Source: Actinomycetales bacterium SN12 (GTDB taxonomy: Bacteria; Actinomycetota; Actinomycetes; Actinomycetales; Microbacteriaceae). Taken from it: a stretch of DNA of 64,000 nt. The notes under the pieces are model-generated. The model ran no database searches. It was not told where the DNA came from and worked only from the letters and a program-made list of their open reading frames with translations. The stretch spans positions 124,001 through 188,000 of the forward strand of contig PJCV01000001.1 of the NCBI GenBank assembly GCA_002837415.1. Direction: 5' to 3'. Made by a program: the position numbers and the translations under genes. Positions 1 through 7,880 of the stretch are shown piece by piece. Position 1 is the first letter of the stretch. Every line of letters starts with the position of its first letter.

Positions 1-633
1 CTGCAGCGTCGGGGTATCCGACTCATCCGCGATGTCCGTGAAGCGCCGGCCGAAGCGCTGGAGCGCGCGGTCGGCCCTGCGCTCGGGCAGCGGATGCAGC
101 ACCTCGCCCGCGGTCTCGATGCCCGCCCTGTCGAGACGGAGCGGGTCGAGAAGAGCATCGGTCACGAGGAGACCTTCGACCGCGACATCGAGGATCGGGA
201 TCTGCTTCGCTCGGAGCTGCTGCGCCTCTCTGATCGTGTCGGAGCACGCCTGCGCACATCGGGGTGGCATGCCGGAGCGGTGGCGATCAAGATCCGCTTC
301 GCTGACTTCACCACCCTGAGCCGCACCCTCTCGCTGCCCGAGCCGACCGATGTGGGACAGCGCATCGGCGAGACGGCGACCACGCTGTTCGCCCAGATCG
401 AGCGCAGGGATCCCGTGCGGCTGGTCGGCGTGCGGGCTGAGAAGCTGCGCCCGGCCGGGACGTCGGCGATGGCGCTGTGGGATGACGATGAAGACCAGCG
501 TCGCCTGGAAGGCACACTCGACGACGCGCGGGCGAAATTCGGGGTCGGCATGATCACGCGCGCCCGTCACGTCGGAGCAGCGGATCGGCGCGGCACGAGC
601 GGCGTCGAGCCCCGGCCGTTCGGCCGGGAGTGA
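1..633 (+). CDS. dinB: DNA polymerase IV (Y family), 3' part only
   Basis: The reading frame is open from base 1, so the gene starts before the window and about 210 C-terminal residues remain. The visible part runs from the end of the thumb (helix-hairpin-helix, RRGIRLIRDV then LGQRMQHLARGLDARPV) into the little-finger domain that binds DNA (EKSIGHEETF, then VAIKIRFADFTTLSRT and RLVGVRAEKL). These blocks are typical of canonical DinB lesion-bypass polymerases. The catalytic palm is outside the window. A second, divergent DinB lies at 59.5-60.6 kb, so the strain has at least two. Confidence 0.93.
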   Translation: MQRRGIRLIRDVREAPAEALERAVGPALGQRMQHLARGLDARPVETERVEKSIGHEETFDRDIEDRDLLRSELLRLSDRVGARLRTSGWHAGAVAIKIRFADFTTLSRTLSLPEPTDVGQRIGETATTLFAQIERRDPVRLVGVRAEKLRPAGTSAMALWDDDEDQRRLEGTLDDARAKFGVGMITRARHVGAADRRGTSGVEPRPFGRE

Positions 634-650
634 CCGACGGCGCGGTTCGA

Positions 651-656
651 TAGCGT
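651..656 (+). promoter_or_regulatory. -10 hexamer TAGCGT of a leaderless-type promoter
   Basis: TAGCGT ends six bases before the ATG at 663 and no Shine-Dalgarno sequence precedes that ATG. The same TAnnnT-N6/7-start layout recurs at several genes in this window and suggests transcription starts at or next to the start codon. Confidence 0.5.
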
Positions 657-662
657 GGTGTC

Positions 663-1247
663 ATGCCGACAGCCTCTGCCACCGACCCCTTCGGAGAGCG
701 TCTGAGGGAGGGGACGGCGCGTATCTGCGATGCGGTCACCGCGGTGTCGGCATCGAACCCGGTCGTGGTCATCGACGGTCGCAGCGGTGCCGGCAAGAGC
801 AGTCTCGCTGCGCGCGTCGCCAGGGCATGGCCGCTGCACACGCCCGTGCAGCTGCTCGCACTCGACTCGGTCTATCCGGGATGGAGCGGGCTCGAACGCG
901 GCGCGGAGATCGCCCGGGAACAGGTGCTGCGTCCGCATGGGCGCGGTCTGATCGGCATCTGGCGGCGCTGGAACTGGGAGCTGGAGGAAGAGGCCGAGGC
1001 CCATGCCGTCGACCCGGCGCTCGGACTGATCGTCGAAGGCTGCGGTGCGCTGACGCCCGCGACGGCAGCGCTCGCAGACGTCACCGTCTGGGTGGACGGA
1101 CCGCACGAGTCCCGGCGTCGACGCGCGCTCGAACGCGACGGCGACGGCTTCCGCAGCCACTGGGACATGTGGGCAGCGCAGGAGGATGCCCACATCGCAC
1201 GACACGCCCCGCAGCGACTCGCTCAGGTGCAGGTGTCTACGCCGTAG
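663..1247 (+). CDS. P-loop nucleoside/uridine kinase-like ATP-binding protein
   Basis: This 194-residue protein has a Walker A motif GRSGAGKSS at about residues 39-47, after a hydrophobic beta strand (NPVVVID). Later LIVEGCGAL resembles the strand that follows the lid in uridine kinase/AAA-type small-molecule kinases, and a C-terminal Arg-rich stretch (RRRRALERDGDGF) may act as the lid. The substrate cannot be read from sequence. Many actinobacterial genomes carry such a protein annotated only as ATP-binding. Its last 11 bases overlap the end of the convergent DUF2017 gene. Confidence 0.75.
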   Translation: MPTASATDPFGERLREGTARICDAVTAVSASNPVVVIDGRSGAGKSSLAARVARAWPLHTPVQLLALDSVYPGWSGLERGAEIAREQVLRPHGRGLIGIWRRWNWELEEEAEAHAVDPALGLIVEGCGALTPATAALADVTVWVDGPHESRRRRALERDGDGFRSHWDMWAAQEDAHIARHAPQRLAQVQVSTP

Positions 1248-1740
1248 ACGCGGCTTCGTCGTCGGCGTCGTCGGCGCGCTGAATCAGGTCATCCAGTCGA
1301 TACCCGAGCCAGTCGTACACGTGGAACCGCGGGTCCTCCGGGTCGTGACGGTCGTCGTGGTCGACGCCGAGGCGCGACGCGACGACCAGCCTGATCGCGG
1401 TGAGGGTGCGCATCCACGGATCGACGTGCGCGGGCGCGATGTCGACGTCGTGAGGGGCGAGAACATCCCGTCCTCCGGCGTGGTCATCGCCATCGTCGAA
1501 CTCGACGAGGTCCTCGCGCATGACGAGGGCGTCCTTGCGGCGGCGGTCGAACAGCTCGTCCCTGGTTCCGCGACGGAACTCGGCAGCTGCGGCGTCATCA
1601 TCGGGGTAGGCGACGGGCGCGAGTCGCGCCAGCGCGGGGTCGGCGCTCGTGCGCGGACCGGCGACGAGCTCGAGGAACTCGTCGATGAGGTGCAGCAGAT
1701 TGCGCCCTTCGATCCAGGCGATCGAGATCGACACGCTCAC
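1237..1740 (-). CDS. DUF2017 domain protein
   Basis: This 167-residue protein starts with a GTG at 1740 that overlaps the clpS stop in a GTGA junction. That junction decides against the longer ATG start at 1767, which would run deep into clpS. The protein is acidic, with a central Asp-rich stretch and a conserved-looking tail ([21 protein letters not shown]). DUF2017 proteins sit directly downstream of clpS across Actinobacteria, so a link to Clp proteolysis is plausible, but no biochemical function is established. It is translationally coupled as the third gene of the metallopeptidase-clpS operon. Confidence 0.85.
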   Translation of the reverse strand: MSVSISIAWIEGRNLLHLIDEFLELVAGPRTSADPALARLAPVAYPDDDAAAAEFRRGTRDELFDRRRKDALVMREDLVEFDDGDDHAGGRDVLAPHDVDIAPAHVDPWMRTLTAIRLVVASRLGVDHDDRHDPEDPRFHVYDWLGYRLDDLIQRADDADDEAASTA

Positions 1741-2027
1741 TGCGGAACCCTTCGGATGGTGGCCCACAGCCCGAAGTCGTGCATCGCCTGGGCGTGCACC
1801 TCCATGGTCTCCCTCGGACCGGTGGCGACGACCGCATGTCCTTCGTTGTGCACGGCGAGCATGAGCGCGGTGGCCTGCTCCTCGGGGTATCCGAAGTAGC
1901 GGCGGAACACGCGAACGACGTAGCTCATGAGATTGACGGGGTCGTCCCAGACGACCAGCTGCCAGGGCACGAGCGGGGCGACCGTGAGCTGCTCATCGAG
2001 CAGGGGAGTGGATGCGGGGGTGCTCAT
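1737..2027 (-). CDS. clpS: ATP-dependent Clp protease adaptor ClpS
   Basis: ClpS binds N-end-rule substrates and hands them to the ClpC/ClpA unfoldase in the cytoplasm. The 96-residue protein has the family core: [16 protein letters not shown], which contains the strand and the DD-P-N motif shaping the N-degron pocket, then [25 protein letters not shown], with the helix and loop contacting Clp. The ATG at 2027 overlaps the upstream metallopeptidase stop (ATGA), and the downstream DUF2017 gene overlaps its own stop. The three genes therefore form a coupled operon. Confidence 0.95.
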   Translation of the reverse strand: MSTPASTPLLDEQLTVAPLVPWQLVVWDDPVNLMSYVVRVFRRYFGYPEEQATALMLAVHNEGHAVVATGPRETMEVHAQAMHDFGLWATIRRVPQ

Positions 2028-2416
2028 GCCCACCCCAGCTCATGCAGCTGCTCGTCGTCGATGCCGTAGAAGTGCGCGATCTCATGGACGAGCGTGGTGT
2101 GGACCTCGTCCCGCAGCTCCTCCTCGTCGGCGCAGGCGGCGAGATGCGCGTGACGGTAGATGATGATCCGATCCGGCAGCTCGCCCATGCCGTACTGGCC
2201 GCGCTCGGTGAGCGCGAAGCCCTCGTACAGACCGAAGAGGTCACTGCCGTCTTCCGGTTCGTCCTCGACGACGAAGACGACGTTGTCGAGCCCGTCGACC
2301 ATGTCGTCGGGCAGTCTGTCCAGTTCCTCGACGACAAGCACCTCGAAGGCCTCGGCGGTCATCTCGATGCCACCGTCAGGCAGCGCCTGCGCGTCGGGAT
2401 CGAGTGAGGAGGACAT
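2024..2416 (-). CDS. Zincin-like metallopeptidase family protein
   Basis: The 130-residue protein carries the zinc motif [10 protein letters not shown] (HExxHxxGxxD) near its C terminus, preceded by DEVHTTLV. This is the arrangement of the small MMP-like proteins (Pfam Zincin_1, formerly DUF1025). The N-terminal part contains the typical [14 protein letters not shown] and VVEDEPED segments. Substrate and physiological role are unknown. It has no signal peptide, so it is probably cytoplasmic. It is first in the operon with clpS and DUF2017. Confidence 0.88.
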   Translation of the reverse strand: MSSSLDPDAQALPDGGIEMTAEAFEVLVVEELDRLPDDMVDGLDNVVFVVEDEPEDGSDLFGLYEGFALTERGQYGMGELPDRIIIYRHAHLAACADEEELRDEVHTTLVHEIAHFYGIDDEQLHELGWA

Positions 2417-2539
2417 GCTTCGATGCTAGCTGGGGCGCGCCCGGTGCCGGGCGCCCCTGCCGACGACTCATAGCCTCGATGGGTACCGTCGCGGTGAGCA
2501 GAAGGCTCGGCGACATCGGCGCGCCCGTCGGGGCCGAGC

Positions 2540-3013
2540 ATGAAGGAGCTGTCACGCACCGACGTCCGCACGGTCATCGACCGGCTGGATCGTGCGCCGA
2601 TCAGCGAGCGGAACGATGCGGTCTCGGCATCGATCCGCACCGACCGCGTCGTGCTGAGCGAGGACGGCGACCAGATCGAGATGGCGATGCCGGACGGCTT
2701 CACCTACATCTCTTTCGCTCCGTACCGCTCGCAGACCCACGACTGCACCTTCCATGCGCCGAGCTCGTGCGTCGGCGAGCTGCGCAACACCGAGCTGCAC
2801 CTGACGATCACCGATCTCGCCACAGGGGAGACGTATGCCGACGAGCAGACCCGCACGTTCGACAACGGCTTCATCGGCGTGTGGCTTCCGCGGGGCATCA
2901 CCGCTGACGTCGTGATCGTCATCGGCGACAGCGAGGCCAGGTCCGTGATCTCCACCATGAACGAGGAAGACCCGACCTGCATCACGACGATGCCGTTGAA
3001 GAAGCGCGGCTGA
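2540..3013 (+). CDS. CueP family metal-binding protein lacking a signal peptide
   Basis: The protein (157 residues) matches the conserved core of CueP, an exported copper-binding protein. It has FTYISFAPYRSQTHDC with H67, C69, H72 and C77, followed by GELRNTELHL, FDNGFIGVWLPRGI and a C-terminal PTCITT. Family members normally begin with a secretion signal or lipobox, but here an in-frame TGA stands at 2495-2497, 14 codons before the only plausible ATG. No signal sequence is visible in any upstream frame. The gene is probably N-terminally truncated or makes a cytoplasmic form. It is divergent from the metallopeptidase operon. Confidence 0.8.
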   Translation: MKELSRTDVRTVIDRLDRAPISERNDAVSASIRTDRVVLSEDGDQIEMAMPDGFTYISFAPYRSQTHDCTFHAPSSCVGELRNTELHLTITDLATGETYADEQTRTFDNGFIGVWLPRGITADVVIVIGDSEARSVISTMNEEDPTCITTMPLKKRG

Positions 3014-3039
3014 GGCAGCACCGCGGGCGCGATCCCGTG

Positions 3040-3972
3040 TCAGAGAGCGGAGCCGAAACCGGTGGCGGCGAGATAGTCGGTCACGAGCTCGGCACACGAG
3101 CCGGGAGAGTCGAGCCACGGTGCGTGTCCTCCTGGCACCACCTCGAGCGTGGCGGAACGGATCTCGGCAACGGCAGGGCGTGCGTGAGCCGGGGCCAGAA
3201 AAGGGTCGTCGGCGCCCCAGCAGAACAGCGGTTCGGCGGTTATTCGCCGGCGTTCACTCTCGCTCAGGACACTCGCGGGGCGAGGGCGTCGGAATCGGTT
3301 GATCGCGTGCATCAGGGAGGCGACTGTCGCGGCGTTTGCGGGCCGACGAGCCGCGAACCGCAGCGAGTCGACGAGTTCGTCTGGTGCGCTCGCGGCTGCT
3401 CCGGGGCTGAGCCCCTGGCCGAGAAGACGCCGGTACAGCGTTCTCGACAGTGGAACCCTCAGCATCGCCGTTCCGAGGATCGGGACCGTCATCGGCGAAA
3501 GAGGCATCCGGACACGCACCCCGGGGAATGCCACCGCGGGGTCGCCGATAGCGGTCAGAGAGCGGATCCGTCCGGGCCTGGATGCCGCGTGCCAGAGGGC
3601 GAACATGCCGCCGAGAGAGTGAGCGATGACCGCCGCCTCGTCAAGCGCGAGTGCGTCGAAGAGGGCATCCAGCAGCTTGACGGAATGATCCCGAACCGTG
3701 CGCACGTCGTACGACACCGGACCGGACAGGCCGTGGCCGGGAAGGTCCACCAGGAGAACGCGATAGTCGGCGAATTCATGGAGCCATGGCGCCCACACCG
3801 CGCTGGACAGGCTCACCCCGTGGAGAAAGACGAGTGAGGGGCCTGATTCGATGCTCTGCACGCGAAGCCGAACCCCGGCCTCCGCGAGGTCGACGAAGAA
3901 TTCCTCGCGCTCCAGGCCGTAGCGCGCAAACAACCGCATCTCGGCATCACGGAGTCTGCGGTCGGCATCCAC
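3040..3972 (-). CDS. Alpha/beta hydrolase
   Basis: The fold is clear: LVFLHGVSLSSAVWAPW carries the oxyanion HG, VLLVDLPGHGLSGP the next strand, and AHSLGGMFALW the nucleophile elbow with Ser in GxSxG-like context. Near the end LFCWGADDPFLAPAHA supplies the acid and GGHAPWLDSP the catalytic His. The length is about 310 residues from the GTG at 3972. An upstream GTG or ATG up to 4038 is possible but would run into the terminator hairpin, so I prefer 3972. The substrate is unknown. It runs convergent to the CueP-like gene with a 26-base gap. Confidence 0.8.
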   Translation of the reverse strand: MDADRRLRDAEMRLFARYGLEREEFFVDLAEAGVRLRVQSIESGPSLVFLHGVSLSSAVWAPWLHEFADYRVLLVDLPGHGLSGPVSYDVRTVRDHSVKLLDALFDALALDEAAVIAHSLGGMFALWHAASRPGRIRSLTAIGDPAVAFPGVRVRMPLSPMTVPILGTAMLRVPLSRTLYRRLLGQGLSPGAAASAPDELVDSLRFAARRPANAATVASLMHAINRFRRPRPASVLSESERRRITAEPLFCWGADDPFLAPAHARPAVAEIRSATLEVVPGGHAPWLDSPGSCAELVTDYLAATGFGSAL

Positions 3973-4020
3973 CCGCCCATTGTGGCGCACTCGATGGAAA
4001 AAGACTCGGACCAGGACAAG

Positions 4021-4054
4021 ACTTTGCCCCCGGCTCAAGAGCCGGGGGCAAAGT
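4021..4054 (-). terminator. Hairpin terminator downstream of tRNA-His
   Basis: A perfect 14-bp inverted repeat (4021-4034 with 4041-4054) encloses a 6-base loop. It lies a few bases past the 3' end of the minus-strand tRNA-His, followed on that strand by CTTGTC and further on by a T run. Confidence 0.75.
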
Positions 4055-4060
4055 GATTGG

Positions 4061-4133
4061 GGTGAGTAACGGGGCTTGAACCCGCGACCCCCGCGACCAC
4101 AACGCGGTGCTCTACCAGCTGAGCTATACCCAC
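4061..4133 (-). tRNA. tRNA-His (anticodon GTG)
   Basis: On the minus strand the acceptor arms GTGGGTA and TACTCAC pair over seven positions, the D arm is GCTC/GAGC, the anticodon loop reads TTGTGGT and the T loop TTCAAGC. The extra G expected at position -1 of tRNA-His is encoded at 4134. CCA is not encoded. Confidence 0.95.
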
Positions 4134-4169
4134 CATGCGCCTGCCGAAGCGGGCAACTCGATAAGTCTA

Positions 4170-4796
4170 TTACATGTTCGGAGTGAACTCCGACACCGTG
4201 CGGGCCGCGATGTCACGCGCCTGTTCGGAGGACGGGCCGGGAGCATCGATGAACACCGCGGAGCGGTAGTAGCGAAGCTCGCGGATGGACTCGAGGATGT
4301 CGGCCAGGGCTCGATGACCGCCGTGCTTCTCGGGAGCCTGGAAGAAGACCCGCGGGTACCAGCGGCGCGACAGCTCCTTCACGCTGGACACGTCGACGTT
4401 GCGGTAATGCAGGTACTGGTCGACCTCGTGCATGTACTTGGCGAGGAACATGCGGTCGGTGCCGATGGTGTTGCCCGCGAGCGGCGCCTTCCGCTCGAGC
4501 GGAACGAAGCGCTTGATGTATGCGAGCGTCTGCTCCTCGGCCTCGGCGACACTCACGCCGTTCGGGATCTCATCGATCAGGCCCGAGGTGCGGTGCATGT
4601 CGGTGACGAAGTCGTTCATGTTCGCGAGAGCCGCATCGCCGGGCTTGATGACGATCTGGAAACCGGGGTCCAGCAGGTTCAGCTCGAAGTCGGTGACCAC
4701 GACCGCGATCTCGACGAGTTCGTCGACCGAGAGGTCGAGGCCCGTCATCTCACAGTCGATCCAGACGAGCCGGTCGTTCTCAGTCGCAGAAACCAT
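4170..4796 (-). CDS. orn: Oligoribonuclease
   Basis: Orn degrades short oligoribonucleotides, including pGpG, to mononucleotides in the cytoplasm. The 208-residue protein shows the DEDDh exonuclease pattern: RLVWIDCEMTGLDLSVDELVEIA holds the first Asp-x-Glu, the middle Asp falls near NTIGTDRMFLAKYMHEVDQYLHY, and GGHRALADILESI holds the catalytic His and last Asp. Length and motif spacing match the family. It lies alone between tRNA-His and tRNA-Arg with about 50 bases upstream. Confidence 0.97.
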   Translation of the reverse strand: MVSATENDRLVWIDCEMTGLDLSVDELVEIAVVVTDFELNLLDPGFQIVIKPGDAALANMNDFVTDMHRTSGLIDEIPNGVSVAEAEEQTLAYIKRFVPLERKAPLAGNTIGTDRMFLAKYMHEVDQYLHYRNVDVSSVKELSRRWYPRVFFQAPEKHGGHRALADILESIRELRYYRSAVFIDAPGPSSEQARDIAARTVSEFTPNM

Positions 4797-4843
4797 GGTT
4801 CGATCCTAGCGACGGGGCCCGACACGGTAATCTGGAGCAGCAC

Positions 4844-4915
4844 GCCTCCTTAGCTCAGAGGAAGAGCATCGGCTTTCTAATCCGTTGGTCGCAGGTTCGA
4901 ATCCTGCAGGGGGCA
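4844..4915 (+). tRNA. tRNA-Arg (anticodon TCT)
   Basis: Acceptor arms GCCTCCT and AGGGGGC pair over seven positions with one T-G pair. The D stem is GCTC/GAGC, the anticodon loop is TTTCTAA and the T arm GCAGG-TTCGAAT-CCTGC. The anticodon stem has mismatches at its first and last positions, which is unusual. CCA is not encoded beyond the discriminator. Confidence 0.9.
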
Positions 4916-4920
4916 CCGTG

Positions 4921-5184
4921 TCAGTTGCGCAGCGCGGCGACCGCATCGTCGGCATCCCAGAACTCGCCGACCAGGCGGAAGGCTCCGGATGCCAGATGCA
5001 GGCGCTCCGCGCGGTAGCGGATGCCCAGCGGATCGGCGATCACGCGAAGGTGTCCGCGTATAGCGCCCTTGGCGTCGACCACGCGCCAGAGATGGTCGCC
5101 GGCTCTGTCGAGGTGCTCCGCGTGGGTGCGCAGAGATGGCGTCTCCCACAGCAGAGCGGGGTGTGTCTCGGTCGGTGAAGCCAT
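4921..5184 (-). CDS. Small hypothetical protein (87 aa)
   Basis: I do not recognise this protein. The ATG at 5184 has a strong Shine-Dalgarno sequence (GGAAGGAG, about six bases upstream), which selects it over the longer open frame. It is a soluble, mixed-charge protein with segments DHLWRVVDAKGAIRGHLRVI and RYRAERLHLASGAFRLVGEF, suggesting a small beta-rich domain. There is no signal peptide or membrane segment. It ends five bases from the tRNA-Arg gene, on the opposite strand, and is divergent from the hydrolase at 5251. Confidence 0.65.
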   Translation of the reverse strand: MASPTETHPALLWETPSLRTHAEHLDRAGDHLWRVVDAKGAIRGHLRVIADPLGIRYRAERLHLASGAFRLVGEFWDADDAVAALRN

Positions 5185-5237
5185 GGTGTCTCCTTCCTTG
5201 ATTCGAACATAAGGACGGCCACCGACATTCCTTCCCG

Positions 5238-5243
5238 TAGACT
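5238..5243 (+). promoter_or_regulatory. -10 hexamer TAGACT, leaderless type
   Basis: TAGACT lies seven bases before the ATG at 5251, with no ribosome binding site in between. Confidence 0.5.
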
Positions 5244-5250
5244 CGGCGGC

Positions 5251-6153
5251 ATGACCGCGACCTCCCCGTACGCCGCTCGCCTTGCCGAGATCCCGGTCGA
5301 ACGCCGAGAGGTGCAGGTGCTCGGATCGACCACCGCGTACTGGGTGTACGGCGACGCGGCCGAGGACGCGCCGACGATCGTCGCGGTGCACGGTTTCCGC
5401 GGCGAGCATCACGGGCTCGAGCCGGTCGTGGCGTACCTGCCGGGCATCCGGATCATCTCGCCCGACCTTCCGGGCTTCGGTGAGACGCCTCCGATCCCGG
5501 ACCGCGAGCACGACCTCGGTCTCTACACCGGGTGGCTCTGCGAGTTCGCCCGGGCAGTCGCCCCCGGGGCGATCATCCTCGGGCACTCCTTCGGCTCGAT
5601 CGTCTCGGCCGCTGCGGTCGCGAGCGGCCTGGAGACGCCCGAGCTCATCCTGATCAACCCGATCGGCGCGCCCGCGCTCGAGGGTCCGAAAGGGCTGCTC
5701 ACGCGGATCGCGGTGCTGTACTACGCGCTGGGCGCTCGCCTGCCCGAGCGGTGGGGGACGGCCCTGCTACGGCACCCGCTCACGGTGCGCGTGATGAGCA
5801 TGGCGATGGCCAAGACCCGCGACCCGGCGCTGCGCACGTTCATCCACGACCAGCACGACACCTATTTCTCGCGCTTCGCCGATCGCGACGTGCTGCACGA
5901 CGCCTTCGTGACCAGCGTCTCGCACGATGTGCGGGCCTTCGCGGGCGTGATCGACGTGCCGACGCTGCTGATCGCGGCCCAGCGTGACGACATCACCCCG
6001 ATCGAGGCCGAGCGACGCCTGGCGATGATGTTCCCGCACGCGGAGCTGGTGGAGATCGCCGAGGTCGGACACCTCATCCACTACGAGACTCCGGCCGAGG
6101 CGGCCGGCGCGATCCGGCGCTTCCTCAGGCTTCCCGTCGTGCCAGGCCGATGA
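5251..6153 (+). CDS. Alpha/beta hydrolase
   Basis: The protein has 300 residues. TIVAVHGFRGEHHGLEPV holds the oxyanion HG, IRIISPDLPGFGETPP the following strand, and IILGHSFGSIVSAAAV the nucleophile elbow GHSFG. The acid lies in TLLIAAQRDDITPIEAE and the catalytic His in AEVGHLIHYETPAEAA. This is a complete Ser-Asp-His set. The substrate is not predictable. The last 29 bases overlap the end of the convergent Lrp-type regulator gene. The start is chosen from the leaderless promoter at 5238. Confidence 0.85.
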   Translation: MTATSPYAARLAEIPVERREVQVLGSTTAYWVYGDAAEDAPTIVAVHGFRGEHHGLEPVVAYLPGIRIISPDLPGFGETPPIPDREHDLGLYTGWLCEFARAVAPGAIILGHSFGSIVSAAAVASGLETPELILINPIGAPALEGPKGLLTRIAVLYYALGARLPERWGTALLRHPLTVRVMSMAMAKTRDPALRTFIHDQHDTYFSRFADRDVLHDAFVTSVSHDVRAFAGVIDVPTLLIAAQRDDITPIEAERRLAMMFPHAELVEIAEVGHLIHYETPAEAAGAIRRFLRLPVVPGR

Positions 6154-6598
6154 GCCCTGCCACCCGGAAGGGGATGACCTCGCCCATCGCGAGCGAGGTC
6201 TCGGTGCGCTCCACGCCATCGATCGACAGGATCCGGGCGTCGGTGTCGAACAGGTGACGAGCGTCACGGCACGCGACTCGTGCGAGCAGATCGATCGATC
6301 CGCTCAGCCCGTGCGCCTGCACGATCTCGGGAACCCGTGACAGCTCGGCGATGATCCGCGGCAGCTCCGTCTGCCGCACGCCGATGCTGATGAACGCCTG
6401 GAGAGGGAAGCCGAGCACCTCGGTCGAGAACGAGCGCTCGTACGACTCGAAGACTCCTGTCTGCTCGAGCCGGGCCATCCGCGCCTGGATGGTGTTGCGC
6501 GACAGGCGAAGCCGATCGGCCAGTTTCACCACGGTTATGCGGGGATCCTCCGCGAGGGCGGTGAGCAGTTCGAGGTCTGTGCGATCCAGGACGGGCAT
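6125..6598 (-). CDS. Lrp/AsnC family transcriptional regulator
   Basis: The protein (157 residues) has an N-terminal winged helix-turn-helix (LLTALAEDPRITVVKLADRL, then LSRNTIQARMARLEQTGVF) and a C-terminal ligand-binding RAM-like half. Lrp/AsnC proteins sense amino acids. It is divergent from the branched-chain 2-oxoacid dehydrogenase operon, an arrangement seen for BkdR-type activators, so it most likely controls that operon in response to a branched-chain amino acid. That role is inferred from position. Its 3' end overlaps the convergent hydrolase by 29 bases. Confidence 0.92.
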   Translation of the reverse strand: MPVLDRTDLELLTALAEDPRITVVKLADRLRLSRNTIQARMARLEQTGVFESYERSFSTEVLGFPLQAFISIGVRQTELPRIIAELSRVPEIVQAHGLSGSIDLLARVACRDARHLFDTDARILSIDGVERTETSLAMGEVIPFRVAGLIGLARREA

Positions 6599-6665
6599 AG
6601 TGCCACACGATATCAGGGACCCGGACCGGCGAATTGCGCAACATGCTCAGCAGTCGCAAACATGG

Positions 6666-6694
6666 TTGAGCGACGTGTCAACTCGACGTAGCAT
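6666..6694 (+). promoter_or_regulatory. Candidate promoter of the bkd operon
   Basis: A -35-like TTGAGC (6666-6671) and a -10 TAGCAT (6689-6694) are separated by 17 bases. The next gene starts at 6767. Just upstream, two related blocks (around 6633 and 6652, both ending GCAA(A)CATG) could be Lrp contact sites. Confidence 0.45.
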
Positions 6695-6766
6695 TCGAGC
6701 AAGCCCGACGCAGCAGTCGGGAAGCCGTGCATGCCCCACGAGGGCCGCCACGTCAGGAGGACGCCG

Positions 6767-7879
6767 ATGTCACCGAACACCAGCCCGATCGTCGACGCAC
6801 AGAACGATCTCGAACTCACGGAGCGCATCATCGCTCCCGACGGCACCCGCGTGTCGAACCCGCAACTCGACCGTTGGATCGACGACATCGACTACGCGGC
6901 GATGCGCGAGCTGCACCGTGACATGGTGGTGCTGCGACGCATCGACTCGGAGGGCGTGGCGCTGCAGCGGCAGGGTCAGCTCGGGCTGTGGGCGCCGTGC
7001 AACGGCCAGGAGGCCGCCCAGATCGGCACCGGCCGTGCGCTCGCGCCGAAGGATTTCGTCTTCCCCAGCTACCGCGAGACCGGGGTAATGTACACCCGCG
7101 GTGCGGAGCCGGGGGACTACGTGCGCATGTGGCGCGGTGAGGAAAGCGCGGCGTACGATCCCGCCCGGCTCAGCATCGCTCCGCTGCAGATCATCATCGG
7201 AGCGCAGACCCTGCACGCGGTCGGCTACGGCATGGGCATCCTCCACGACGGAGCAGACGACGTCGCCGTCACCTACTTCGGCGATGGCGCCACCAGCCAG
7301 GGCGACGTCAACGAGGCGATGATCTTCGCATCGTCGTACCGCGCACCCGTCGTGTTCGTCTGCCAGAACAACCACTGGGCGATCTCCGAGCCGGTCGGAC
7401 TGCAGTCGCAGTACCCGCTGGCCGGCCGCGCGCCCGGATTCGGCATCCCCAGCCTGCGTGTCGACGGCAATGACGTGCTCGCCTGCATGGCGGCCATGCG
7501 CTGGGCGCTCGACTACGCGCGATCCGGAAAGGGACCGGCGTACCTGGAGGCGGTCACCTACCGCATGGGGCCGCACACCACCGCCGACGACCCCAAGCGC
7601 TACCGCGACGACGCCGAACTCGCCCTGTGGCGCGATCGCGACCCGATCGCGCGTCTCGAGGCGCACCTCCGCGCCGCAGGGGAGCTCAGCGATGAGCACC
7701 TCGAATCCGTTCAGAAGTCCGCCGACGACGTCGCCCGCGAGATGCGCGCAGCGTGCATCGGCATGCAGACCCGCCCTGCCCTCGCCGTGTTCGAGCGCGT
7801 GTACGCCGAGCCGCACTCCGGACTCGAGCGTCAGCGCGACGACTACACCGCGTACCTGGCGTCCTTCGAGGAGGCCTGA
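6767..7879 (+). CDS. bkdA: Branched-chain 2-oxoacid dehydrogenase E1 component, alpha subunit
   Basis: E1alpha binds thiamine diphosphate and decarboxylates branched-chain 2-oxoacids (or pyruvate). The 370-residue protein has the ThDP motif beginning GDG at about residue 171 (YFGDGATSQGDVNEAM) and ending in CQNNHWAIS. It also has GLWAPCNGQEAAQIG and the phosphorylation-loop-like YRMGPHTTADDP. The ATG at 6767 has a perfect AGGAGG eight bases upstream, so the longer start at 6731 is rejected. Branched-chain specificity is inferred from the Lrp neighbour and the downstream leucine-pathway genes. A pyruvate dehydrogenase cannot be excluded by sequence alone. Confidence 0.9.
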   Translation: MSPNTSPIVDAQNDLELTERIIAPDGTRVSNPQLDRWIDDIDYAAMRELHRDMVVLRRIDSEGVALQRQGQLGLWAPCNGQEAAQIGTGRALAPKDFVFPSYRETGVMYTRGAEPGDYVRMWRGEESAAYDPARLSIAPLQIIIGAQTLHAVGYGMGILHDGADDVAVTYFGDGATSQGDVNEAMIFASSYRAPVVFVCQNNHWAISEPVGLQSQYPLAGRAPGFGIPSLRVDGNDVLACMAAMRWALDYARSGKGPAYLEAVTYRMGPHTTADDPKRYRDDAELALWRDRDPIARLEAHLRAAGELSDEHLESVQKSADDVAREMRAACIGMQTRPALAVFERVYAEPHSGLERQRDDYTAYLASFEEA

Positions 7880-7880
7880 G

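Noticed and set aside
1741..1767. Longer ATG start for the DUF2017 protein
   Set aside because: The GTG at 1740 overlaps the clpS stop in the usual coupled arrangement, and the extra N-terminal residues do not look conserved.
2404..2540. Upstream frame as a frameshifted signal peptide for the CueP-like gene
   Set aside because: Translation in the other frames shows no hydrophobic core or lipobox, so a simple frameshift does not restore export.
4921..5586. 221-residue minus-strand frame containing the 87-residue protein
   Set aside because: The upstream part is antisense to the hydrolase at 5251, and the internal ATG at 5184 has a strong Shine-Dalgarno sequence.
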